Positions 1 to 11,397 of a DNA stretch of 64,000 nt are shown one piece after another. The stretch's first letter is position 1. The number at the start of each line of letters is the position of its first letter. The translations under genes were made by a program, and so were the position numbers. The stretch covers positions 90,080,571-90,144,570 of the forward strand of contig NC_134846.1 in NCBI RefSeq assembly GCF_965363235.1, in the 5' to 3' direction. The notes under the pieces are model-generated. The model searched no databases. It was not told the DNA's origin and saw only the letters and a list, made by a program, of their open reading frames with translations. This DNA comes from Mytilus galloprovincialis. Its lineage: Eukaryota; Mollusca; Bivalvia; Mytilida; Mytilidae.

Positions 1-11
1 GGTTCTGAGCT

Positions 12-660
12 TTAGTGGATATGCAATAAACTTGTCCTGAGTCTTAGTGGATACACAATAAAGCTGGTCCTACGCATAAGTGGATAAGCAATAAAGCTGG
101 TCCAACGCAAAAATGGATAAGCATTAAGACTGGTACTACGCATAAATGGATACACAATAAGGCAGGTCCTGAGCATGAATGGATACACAATAAGGCTGGT
201 CATGAGCATTAGCGGATAGGCAATAAAGCTTCTCCTGAGCATTAGTGTATACGCAATAAGACTGGTCCTAAGCATGAGTGGATACAACATGAGGCTGGTA
301 CTGACCATTAGCGGATAGGCAATAAGGTTGGAAATGAGCATAAGTGTAAACACAGTAAGGCTGGTTCTGAGCATGAATGAATACAGAATAAGACTGGTCC
401 TGAGCATTAATGGATACACAATAAGGCTGGTCCTGAGCATTAGCGGATAGGCAATAAGGCTGGTCCTGAGCATTAGTGGATACACAATAAGGTTGGTCCT
501 GGGCATATGTAGATACACAATAAGGCTGGTCATAGCATTAGCGGATAGGCAATAAGGCTGGTTTTGAGCTTTAGTAGATACGCAATTAGGCTGGTCCTCA
601 GAATAAGCGGATACGCAATAAGGCTGGTCCTGATCCATAGTGGATACGCAATAAGGCACT
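12..660. repeat. 33-bp minisatellite, about 19 diverged copies
   Basis: Tandem array with a unit near 33 bp. Each unit contains a variant of GGCTGGTCCTGAGCATTAG followed by GGATA(C/G)(A/G)CAATAA. Because 33 is a multiple of three, the minus strand stays open through the array and would read an 11-residue periodic peptide of the type MLRTSLI(A/V)YPL. No splice context or second domain was seen, so I treat it as satellite DNA rather than a gene. Confidence 0.9.
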
Positions 661-1420
661 GTAATAACCATTAAGGAAAGTAATGTATGCGAATATAACG
701 GAACACATTTGGCCATGCTGTGTCTGATGTCTTTTTGATAAATATACAAGGAGAACTTTAGAACAAGCAGGTCAGGATTATTACAGTCCGTTGGTAGATA
801 GTGGATAGTTTAATCTTTGTTTGATTTAATGGAATTTATTTTTAAGTTCGGTATTTTTATCATATTTATTCATTCCTTAGAGTATAATGATATAAAATGT
901 GACAATTTACATCTGTTATCCGTAAACATGGTATTTATTTAAGATGTGTATTCTCTTTGAATGTCTACAGAGGTGTCATATCCTCCTTAATAAATCCGTA
1001 AATTAATTTTAACCTTCTTACAGATAACAATGTTTTTAACTGAAATTGGTGAACGAATCCATATATTGGGTGGCTTCCATTCATATTCTGAATATCTGTG
1101 TGTGGTTTTTTTTTCTTCAGAAAATTAACAACCAGTGTTTACATCAAAACACACATCGTTTAGTCATAAAAAGATAAATTTAGCTCAAGAACTTTTCGCA
1201 AACTTAGTTATAGTAGTAATACGATAATTGCAGAAAATCCAATAGTAGAATACCGCAGTTCAATAGTCATTAATCGATTGCGAGAAAACAAATCTAGATT
1301 AAAAATTAAAACAGAGAAAAATACTTTAACTATACGAGGAAAAAACGGAATGAAAACACCAGAGTACAGCAAAAATTAAACACCAACATACTGCAATATT
1401 CTAGATTTTAAAACAAAATG
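661..1420. other. Intergenic stretch with nothing recognised
   Basis: AT-rich sequence without a supported exon, RNA gene or clear repeat boundary. Confidence 0.6.
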
Positions 1421-1423
1421 ACG

Positions 1424-1735
1424 GATGGAACCTGGTTTTAGCCAAATCTCCCGCTTATATGGCAGTGTTAAACATATATCGATAAAATGACAAGCTACGT
1501 GACAGGAATATAGTACCGCCAAGAACACTAAGCACAGAAAATCACATAAATATATGATATAAAAGTATATTACACAATTTAAATCGCAGTATAAAAACGG
1601 ACATCCTCCTTTTTCAACAAACAGAACATAACAAACCATGCATGGCGCATATATTATCCCGAAATTCACACAATTAGAGGGACCGAAATTAAAAAATTCA
1701 CAAGTACTTCCACCGTACAAGTTAAAAGTAATTAT
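1424..1735 (-). repeat. Dispersed repeat, 'GGGAGATTTGGC' family
   Basis: Minus-strand copy of a family also seen near 3150-3310, 6355-6640, 12660-13000 and 14395-14475. The shared landmarks are a 'cctggttttagccaaat' block with a CCCGCTT motif and, at the other end, 'ggcaacagtagtatacc'. The 114-codon open frame across it is a property of the repeat and has no recognisable domain. Confidence 0.55.
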
Positions 1736-2039
1736 CAGTATTATGACAATCTCGAATGCTATTTTAAATCATTGTTGTGACTACGTCATAATTATTTAGA
1801 CTTACGCAACACTTTATCCATGTAAATGAGAGTTCAATCGACTATATTTACAAGAAGAAAAATGTGAAAGGTACCAAAATAAATAATTAAAACTACAAAC
1901 GATAGGAAATATCACAATATTCAACTGAACACACAAGGAAACCTCATGACTAAGCACATGAATGTGATGTACAATTACCGAGACACGTCGTATAGCAATG
2001 GAAATTCACACTCGGCAAAACAGTCATTGTGTTTACATG

Positions 2040-2400
2040 TATTTTGATTTAGTTAAGCCTTCCAATTGATATCTTATATTCGATACCTCTGCTGGTGGAC
2101 TAGTAGTCCCCGAGGGTAGCATCTTCTCAGTAGTCAGTGCTTCGGTACTGACATGATTTAACAAACTTACTAAATTGTCCGTTTATAAATTTTGAAATTA
2201 TTATTAAACTAAGGTTTCAACTCCCCCAGGCAAAGATGACTTTAGATGACTTTGGCCTTTTATTTAAGGTACTTTTGACATATAGCTCTTCAACGATTTT
2301 CGCTACTTATCCATCTTCGAATTTCAAATGTTTGGCTTTGAGCGTTCCGGATTAAGGTAAATCCAGAAAAGCGCTTCGGACGCAATTAATTATTAAACGT
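2040..2400. repeat. Likely dispersed repeat ('CAACTCCCCCAGG' block)
   Basis: Non-coding block with 'tttcaactcccccaggcaaa' and 'aaaagcgcttcggacgcaa'. It resembles a repeat commonly found in mussel introns. It is single-copy within this window, so the repeat status rests on recall. Confidence 0.35.
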
Positions 2401-2479
2401 GTTGTTTTCCATTTTATTTTTTATAGTGTGTCTTTCTATGTTGTGATGTAAACTATTGTTTCAGAAAAGGGAGAAGGTT

Positions 2480-2830
2480 TGGAAACATTAAAACGTTGAA
2501 TCCCGATGCAATTGTTTGCACTTGTCCTAAGTCAGAAATCTGATGTTCAGTGGGTGTCGTCTGTTTATATGGTTCATAAATGTTACTCGTTTCTCGTTTT
2601 AATTTGATACTGGTATCTATGATGAGTTTTTTAATATAGATTAGACAGTTGGTTTTCCTGTTTGAATGGTTTGACACTAGTAAATTTGGGAGCCCTGTAT
2701 GGCTTGCTGTTCGGTGTGAGCCAATGCTCCGTGTTGAAGACCGTTTACTTTTATAAATTGTTACTTAGATGGAGAGTTGACTCATTGGAAGTAATACCAC
2801 ATCTTATATCTATGTAAGACATAAACAAAT
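2480..2830 (+). repeat. Dispersed repeat ending in 'accacatctt'
   Basis: Runs from a 'cttgtcctaagtcag' block to 'ggagagttgactcattgg' and 'taccacatctt'. Full or partial copies lie at 8485-8830 (plus), 25000-25035, 26381-26565 (minus), 40926-40975, 52247-52562 (minus) and 57647-57775 (minus). No open frame is conserved between copies, so it is a non-coding interspersed element of unassigned class. Confidence 0.7.
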
Positions 2831-3149
2831 GACAACCATTGAATTACAGGCTCCTGTTAGTTGAATTCCAACCCTTCTCTAACCTCGGCCAGTGGTGTAA
2901 CAGTACAACAAAAGGACGAACTATACAAACCAGTTGAAAAAGGCTTGCATGTAACTCATCATAAGGAATAAAATAGAAATACATTTATTTAACAGAGTGG
3001 ACCTGGCCGGGTTCTTGTATATCTCAATCAAAAAAAATTACAAGTACTCACAGTTACTGCAAGCGATTTCAAAGCCAGTAATAACTAAAAAAAAGTCTTT
3101 AATTTCTTTGAATCCAATTATCTTTTTTCTTTCTTTCTTTATCTTCTTT

Positions 3150-3310
3150 TTATTTTATTGGATGGTGTGGGGGTGTTCATTAGTACTCCTCTTAAATTTG
3201 ATGCGTTTTACTCAGTTTTAGTTTGTAACCCGGATTTGTTTTTTTTTTTTTTCTCAATCGATATATGAGTTTCGAACAGCGGTATACTACTGTTGCCCTT
3301 ATTTAAAGCT
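3150..3310 (+). repeat. Partial dispersed repeat ('cagcggtatactactgttgcc' end)
   Basis: Plus-strand partial copy of the family at 1424-1735 and 6355-6640. It shares 'ttactcagttttagtttgta', a T-rich tract and an 'aacagcggtatactactgtt' terminus. Confidence 0.6.
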
Positions 3311-3509
3311 TGCGGTATGGCGTTGGCTCATTCTAAAAACCTTCAGACACATTGACTTGATAGTTGTATACAGCCTTGTTGTTTTGTTTCTGTAAATGTT
3401 GATCTTCTTTTCCTATGCTATACCATGCATGTATATTCCTTTTAGTTTAAACATATTTAATTATAGTACATTGGGAAACAAGTTTTGCTACTTATATTAA
3501 TCCCTTTCC

Positions 3510-3830
3510 ACTTTGAGTGTGCTGGTGCTGCCTTGTAGCGGCATTAGCCTACTCTTTTTCGAAATCTACAAGGGTGCCTTTAACGTGCAAGAGAATTGGC
3601 TCTCTCTTAACACGGGTCAGCCATTTATCGTCCCCTCCGACAGACTATCATCGTATCCTCAAGACCATACTCGCAAATGGTGTCAAGGAAGAGTCGATAA
3701 TCAGTCCCTAAAATTTTCATCCCAGAACGGGAATCGAACCAGGAACCTTTGTGTTAGTATTCCTTTTACTTTGGCTGGTTGCCATGAAGGTCAGAAGTCT
3801 GTAGCCGCCAATTTGTTATAATTAAACAAA
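3510..3830 (-). repeat. Possible tRNA-related SINE-like repeat
   Basis: The minus strand at about 3728-3745 reads GGTTCGATTCCCG, a close match to a pol III B box. Surrounding text ('atttatcgtcccctccgac', 'gtcaaggaagagtcg') resembles tRNA-derived elements widespread in marine invertebrates. The T-arm flanks do not pair, so it is not a functional tRNA. The open frames over this stretch have no domain support. Confidence 0.4.
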
Positions 3831-3834
3831 GAAG

Positions 3835-5600
3835 ATATAACATTTGCTTTCAGTCTTTTTTCTGTTTTTCATGTGAATTTCATGGACAAGGCAATCATTG
3901 TATCAATAACAGATTGATCAAAATCAGTTTTTGGGGTCATAATCTGGATGCTTTGTTTAACTAAGTGTTGCCTCTTCATCTTTTGTGTCCAAATCTTTCG
4001 TATTTGTGTGTCTTTCGGAAGTGTAAACAAACATAATCCCTTATTACCTGACCTAGTATTACAGTTGTATCAACACATAATACCATAGCCTGTTAAAGAT
4101 TTTTACAAGTTTATGTTCTAAGAGTATTTCGATACCATTGTAACAAAGGACTCAAATTACATCACAGCGAGAAGGAAATAAAGGAAGATAAACAAGGTCG
4201 GTATTTCCCGCATTTTTCGACATCAATATTTATTTTTAGTACCAGCGAGGTTTGGAATTATTGTATAAAATTAAATTTGAAAATTTAAACATAAATTCTT
4301 GCGATTTAAACCTTTTCCTTATAAAAAATTCTACCTTTGCATTTCACATTGAAAGGATATTGCTATAGCGGAAACCTCTCACTTGTATGAAAGTAGCATC
4401 GAATTCCATTATATTGACAACGATGCGTGAATAAAACAACTAGGCATAAGAGGTAAAACTGTCCAAAATACAGCAATCAACATTGTGTTATAATCTTAAT
4501 CACTAAAAACGTAAACAAATATGTAACAAAGAAGCACAAAATGGCATATAGACCAAGCCTATTAAAATATTAAAAGCAAACACAAATTTACCATAGTACA
4601 ATAACGCAATGACGGGATGTACAAGTACAGAGCCACGTCATATATGTAACAAAGAAACACAAAAAGGCATATGGACGAACTTTTTCATTTATTGCTTATA
4701 GTTTGAGAATAAAACATGTTGAGCAGGATAAAAACAAGAAAACATCGAATATCTGATATAATTTTAGTTTCGCGCAATAGTTTCAACATGTTCAAGGTTT
4801 CCGTGTTTATCAATAGTACCAGTTCATTTATTTTTTTTATATGTAGCGTTCTAACTTGTATTGTCAATCTGTGAAATTCCTATTATCTAAATGACATGTT
4901 CCGGTATTTGATGCTTTTCAACGCACAAATAGGAAAAAATAAAAAAGAGATGAAAATTTAAAAAATAAATAACATAGTTCTTTTACTATAAAAACAAACT
5001 TAAGAATGCTTTGTGACGTCTATGTGTAGCATATTGCACAACTGGTCTTTAATTTGTTTATTATGCTTTTATTGATTATTGATTTCTAAAACCACGCCTC
5101 TTTTGTGGAGATATTAATATTCATAGATATGTTAGTTTGTTAACGTACTGGTTCCCATTTATGATCTCTGTGTTATATCGCATAGAGACATCACTTGGGA
5201 ATGTAACCAGTAAAGAAAAACATGGTTGCGCCTAAATTTTAATTTTAAGAAGGTCCAAAAATAGAGATATGGGTAGTACAGAATTTTAGTATAAGTTTAA
5301 ACTCTTTAAAAAAGTTGAAAATATGCCGCACAGCCCTATATTTTGAACATTGAATAAAATAGTAGTGCAAATATAAACTTTCCGTTCTGGTATATTATAT
5401 TTCATTAAACTTCATAGTAAAAGTGTTACAGTTTTAGTCGCAAAAGGAGGTCATATAGGAAATTGCATTGTCTATCTTTACAGAATTGCAACCTATATAT
5501 GTATCTATTCATATCATGTATTGCTCATTACAGAATAACTGGAGTTTTTTATTTTATTTGTGATTAAGATTAGGGCATTACAGGTTCTATGTATGTGTCA
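3835..5600. other. Intergenic stretch with nothing recognised
   Basis: AT-rich DNA downstream of the DCXR-like gene. No exon with splice sites, RNA gene or tandem array was found. Confidence 0.6.
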
Positions 5601-5615
5601 TGTTAATTTGAAGCA

Positions 5616-5621
5616 TTTATT
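5616..5621 (-). terminator. DCXR: Candidate poly(A) signal of the DCXR-like gene
   Basis: TTTATT on the plus strand is AATAAA on the coding strand, 28 bp past the stop codon. If used, the 3' UTR would be very short. It is a hexamer match only. Confidence 0.4.
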
Positions 5622-5648
5622 TAATACGTGAATACACGTGATCATTTG

Positions 5649-5752
5649 TCAATGTACACCTAATCCTCCATCAAGTCGGAGACATTCACCAGAAATCATT
5701 CTACTCTGGTCACTCAGTAAAAACACAACGGCATTAACTACGTCTTCTATCT
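5649..5752 (-). CDS. DCXR: DCXR-like exon 7 (terminal)
   Basis: Acceptor TTTTTCAG. Encodes IEDVVNAVVFLLSDQS to RLDGGLGVH and stop TGA. The tail differs from the vertebrate GGFWAC-type C-terminus. Confidence 0.92.
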
Positions 5753-8700
5753 CTGAAAAATAGTTTTTCTACTAGTACAATTAAGTATTAATTAGTAGTA
5801 TAATTTTCACTGTTATTAATATAAGTTAAATAAGCATGCAAATCTAATCTTGAATTTCCTCCAAATTCTTTCTTAATTTTTGGAACACGTTTAGAAATTT
5901 ACATGTGACGTCACTTTGGTCGTTGCATTGACTATGACTAACAGGGCTGTGATTCTGTAATGTATTCTTTTTTATTCTATAGCTAGTCACCACTTCAGTT
6001 TAATCATGTATATCTATTATATAGTCATTTTATAAAATTTACTGTTTGCAACACTATGTATTATTCTTGATAATAATGATGTTTTTGTCCCAAGCGGATA
6101 ACCCTGGCCTCACAATTTTTTGGCGATCTTCAACTTTGTAGTTGTTATGGCTTTCAAACTTTTTACATCTGAGCATAGTTTTGTGTGGACGTAGCGCACG
6201 TCTGGCGTATAAAAATATTTGTTGACCTGTTACCTTTTGATGGCTATTATTCGTTTGTTTCTCTGGCCTATATTTTCTCACATTTATTTGTTTAGTTATT
6301 GTAACCCTGTCTTGTAATGTTGTGTAATGTTGTCATTTTAATGTTATAATTAACACTGCCATTAAAGCGGGAGGTTTGGCATGCCACAAACCAGGATCAA
6401 CCCACCATTTTTTTCATAAAATGCCCTGTACCAAGTCTGAAAAATGGCCATTGTTACATTATAGTTCGTTTCTGTGTGTGTTACATTTCGGTGTTGTGTC
6501 TCTGTTATGTCGTAGTTCTCTTATATTTGATACGTTTCCCTCAGTTTTAGTTTGTAATCAAGATTTGTTTTTTTCTCTATCGATTTATGAACTTTGAACA
6601 GCGGTATACTACTGTTGCCTTTATTTTTCTAATATGACGTGCTTCTTTCGCTTTGTGAATAAACCCATGCTCTAAATCAAATAAAACTTGTTTGCACATG
6701 CGTATATTAACCACTGCAGAATAATGAATATTATCAAATTAGTATGCACTTGATATATTTCTTGATATATATCTCTTGAATGATGCACATGTTGTTACTA
6801 ATTCATTTATTATGACTGTTATGTGTTGCCTTCCGAAATTGACATACATGTATTGACCTAGATACGACAACCTTTCATGCAGGCTGTTCAAAACTCCTCC
6901 TATTGAAAATTCACAGTGCTCGCCGTTTTCTTCTTTACACACAAAAAAGGGAAAATCATGAAAGAGCCTACACAAAGCTCTACACTTATACAGATCGGAC
7001 ATAGCAATTACCTGAATTGTTCTTATCAGAATCGAAATAATTTATGCAACCTATACTTTATTGTAGTTTTAACATGGTCACGCATTATATTCGTGTTATT
7101 TTAGCCCCACTATCGCTCGGGCAAATATAATCACGAATATAATGCCTACCCATGTTCAAACTACAATAAAGTATACCTTGCATCAATTATTTCTTAATTA
7201 CGTCAAAACAGAAAATGTGGACGAGTAGCCAGTGATTCGATTTTAGGTGCGATGATTTTGGGTACATAATGTTTTTTTTTCTCGCTTTGTGACATGTTTA
7301 CATTATTCCTTTGAGTGCGTACATATTTGTAATTTAATCGTGGAATTATAATTTGTTTGTTAGGTGTAGTTGGGTTTAAACTAGCTTTCCGTAACTGTGG
7401 GTAAATCGGTGTTTGTTACATCATTGTTCTATGTTAGGTTAGGATTGAGCCCCAACCTATTCTTAATGTGTCGGTATATACAGAAGTCAGCAAGTCAGAA
7501 GATGCATTTGGTTCCCGTTTTTCTTTCTTCATTTTTTAAGTAAATATGGCCGGTTTAATATCGGACCTACTTCGCGGTTTGGATTTTGATTATTGATGAA
7601 ATCAACAAAATGGTTCTGCCGTCAAAACACATAACATTGTTTCAACAAAACAGACTCCGTCTCATGATGATGTCTTTTATGATAAATATTTACTAGAAAC
7701 TGAATGACATATCTTGTTGTCTTGTACGTTTCGTCCACACCATAGTGGGATTGATCGTATTTATTTTTACCTGGAAATCTTCCCATTGGTGTCAATGCAA
7801 GCAGTGGCATTAACTCGTCCTTGTATTGCAATGTCAAATCCGTCCACACCACAGTAGGATTAATTGCATTCACTCTAATCTAAAGTATCAAACAAAATAA
7901 TACATCATAACAAAAAATTTAAAATATGCAAGAATCTGCCGCTTACTACAAATCATAACTTGCTTATTTAAAAAAACAGTATTTTTTCCAGTGGCTGAAA
8001 ACAGGGTCAGACAATATACATACTATTTTATATGAATACATTTTGTTATTTGAAAGGAGAGACGTTACAAATAGGTATCAAAGGTACCAGGCTTATAATT
8101 TAATTAATACGCCACACACGCGTTTCATCTACAAAAGAATCATCAGTGACGCTCAGGTCAAAATAAATATAAAGTTGAGGAGCATTGAGGACAAAAAATC
8201 CCAAAACGTTGTGCCAATTACGGCTAAGGTAAATAATGCCTGGGATAAGAAAATCCTTAGAATTTCGACAAATTCATACTTTTGTAAACAGGAAATTTAT
8301 TAAAATTACCATAGTTAGCTGTCAGTTAACTGCGAGTACTCTCAGATCTGTACCTAGTGTGTTTTGGTTTGTTGTTGGAATGTACAAGTAACCGGCCACG
8401 TCCACTTGTTTTTTTGTCCATCTGATGAGTAAAGCTTTTTTTTAATTGAATTTTATAGTTCGTTCTCATGTTGTACTGTTATACCACTGTCCCAGGTTAG
8501 GAGAGGGTTCGGATCCCAATAACATGTTTAACCCCGCCAAATATGTATGAATGTATGTACCTGTCCCAAGTCAGTAGCCTGTAATTCAATGGTTGTCGTT
8601 TGTTTATGTGTTTCATTTTTGTTTTTCGTTTATTTTTCGTACATCGATAAGGCTGTTAATTTTCTCGTTAGAAATGTTTTACATTGTAATTTCGGGTCTT

Positions 8701-11344
8701 TGTTAGCTGACCATGCGGAATTGGATTTACTCATTATTGTAGGCCGAACGGTTACCTATATTTGTTAATTTCTGTGTCATTTTGGTCTATTGTGGAGAGT
8801 TGGCAATCATACCACATCTTCTTTATATATATATATATTATTGATATTTATGTCAACACCGAATGTTGACTACGAGGCTGTTGGTATCCTCGGGGACGAA
8901 ACATCCACCAGCAGTGGCATCCACCCACCGGTGTTAATAGTATCAAAGGTACCAAGGCTTATAATTAAAGACGCCAGACGCGCGTTTCGGCTACACAAGA
9001 CTCATACCAATGGAAAATAAAATCGTGAGTCAAAGAATAATAATAATACTTTACTAGTATTCTAAAGCAATACAGCTTACATAACATACATTTTTACAAA
9101 AAAAAAAAAATAATAAAAAAGGTAACACTAAAGTAAAAAGGAAATATGAGGAAACATTTCACTACACAGATAACACTTTGACAATACAAAGAAAATAAGA
9201 CAAATGATATTCAATGATAATTCACACAACACTACACAAATAACAACATAAACAAAAGGAAATAACTCGATTTTTATTCCAACAAACACTACACAGATTT
9301 GAACAAAATGAAATAAGACGACCAACAATATTTCCCAAACAAAACACAGATAACACCATGACCAAAAAGAAATAGGAACAACATGTTGTACACACTATTT
9401 TCCAGACTCAAGATTATGCAACACATTTCTACACCAAAACCCAATTGAGCTCAGATGTTTCAGAATGGAATGCATTTCCTTGGTATTAAATGGCAAAAAC
9501 ATATTATATAAAACTAATCAAACAAAGTCCATGCGTGAGGACTTCGATTAATAACCATTTCAGTAGGTTTTTGAATGAATTATTCATCAGTATAATTAGT
9601 TATCAAAGGTACCAGGATTATAATTTAGTACGCCAGACGCGCGTTTCGTCTACATAAGACTCATCAGTGACGCTCATATCAAAATATTTATAAAGCCAAA
9701 CAATTACAAAGTTGAAGAGCATTGAGGATCCAACATTCCAAAAAAGTTGTGCCAAATACGGCTAAGGAAATCTATGCCTGAAATTAGAAAATCCTTAGTT
9801 TTTTCGAAAAATTTAAACTTTTGTTAACAGGAAATTTATAAAAAAAAAAATGACCACATTATTGATATTCATGTCAACACCGAAGTGGTGTTGACTACTG
9901 GGCTGGTGATACCCTCGGGGACGAAAAGTCCACCAGCAGTGGCATCGACCCAGTGGTGTAAATAGTTATCAAAGGTACCAGGATTATAATTTAGTGCGCC
10001 AGACGCGCGTTTCGTCTACATAAGACTCATCAGTGACGCTCATATCAAAATATTTATAAAGCCAAACAATTACAAATTTGAAGAGCATTGAGGATCCAAA
10101 ATTCCAAAAAGTTGTGCCAAATACAGCGAAGAAAATCTATGTCTGAAATTAGAAAATCCTTAGTTTTTCGAAAAATTTAAACTTTTGTTAATAGGAAATT
10201 TATAAAAAAAAAAAATGACCACATTATTGATATTCATGTCAACACCGAAGTGGTGTTGAATACTGGGCTTGTGATACCCTCGTGGACGAAACGTCCACCA
10301 GCAGTGGCATCGACCGAGTGGTGTAAATAGTTATCAAAGGTACCAGGATTATAATTTAGTACGCCAGACGCGCGTTTCGTCTACATAAGACTCATCAGTG
10401 ACGCTCATATCAAAATATTTATTAAGCCAAACAATTACAAAGTTGAAGAGCATTGCGGATCCAAAATTCAAATGAGCTATACCTACATTATGAGGTCCTA
10501 GTTCTAATGCCATACATTTAGTTAACATATCAACAGCTGATTTTGTTGTAGAATAGACACATCCATTAGCTAAAGCTTTTTCAGACATGGTACTGGACAA
10601 GTTAACTATACTTCCACCTTTTCCACTGTCTATCATTTTCTTAGCAATAACCTAAATAATCAAAATATTCCATATAAAAAAATCGTCTGCTTTCAAACAT
10701 TATATCGTAAAATCTGTGTTAACCTTTTCATTGGATAGTTTGATTTGTGATGTCTTCATAATTTTTATTAGTAACAAAAAGTTGTATGCAAACTTCCATG
10801 ATGACAAACTAAGTACATTCTACCTGTTTTAATTTGTGGCACAGTTTATTAACAAACTCTATATTTGTAATATATATCAGTCCTGATGTTACAAATCGTA
10901 TCAGTTAAATAAATGATTTCTTTAGTTAAACTAATCATATTAATCCGTTGTAAGTCCCATGCTGGTCTACAAAATATCCAAGCCACGAGACCTCATTTCA
11001 TTGTTTTTTGTTTTTTTTTATAAAATGCCATTTGTTGTCACAAATAATACTAAGTTACAGTGGCTACATTATAGTCAATCATCGAATCTTAGCTACAAAT
11101 AAATTGCTTCATAAAAATTAAGATTTATGATAATCCAAATTGTACATTTTGTAAAAGAGAGATTGAAACATTAGACCATTTATTTTGGTAATATGAACAT
11201 ACCTAATTATCATTAGAACAGATGGAAAATTGGTTTCTGAACAACGGAATTAGTGTTCTTTTTACAAAAGAAGTTTTTTTGTTTGGAAACATTGCAAAAA
11301 TATCAAAAGGCAATGCAGGAAATACTCCTTTTTCTTACTATAAA

Positions 11345-11397
<53 letters not shown>

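Noticed and set aside
1376-1720. 114-codon minus-strand open frame
   Set aside because: It lies over a dispersed repeat with copies elsewhere that do not keep the frame.
3720-3800. Possible tRNA gene on the minus strand
   Set aside because: A good B box is present, but the T-stem does not pair and no acceptor stem or anticodon arm can be drawn. Kept only as a SINE-like repeat.
8043-8303. 86-codon plus-strand open frame
   Set aside because: It translates a copy of the 'gtttcgtctac' repeat; other copies are closed.
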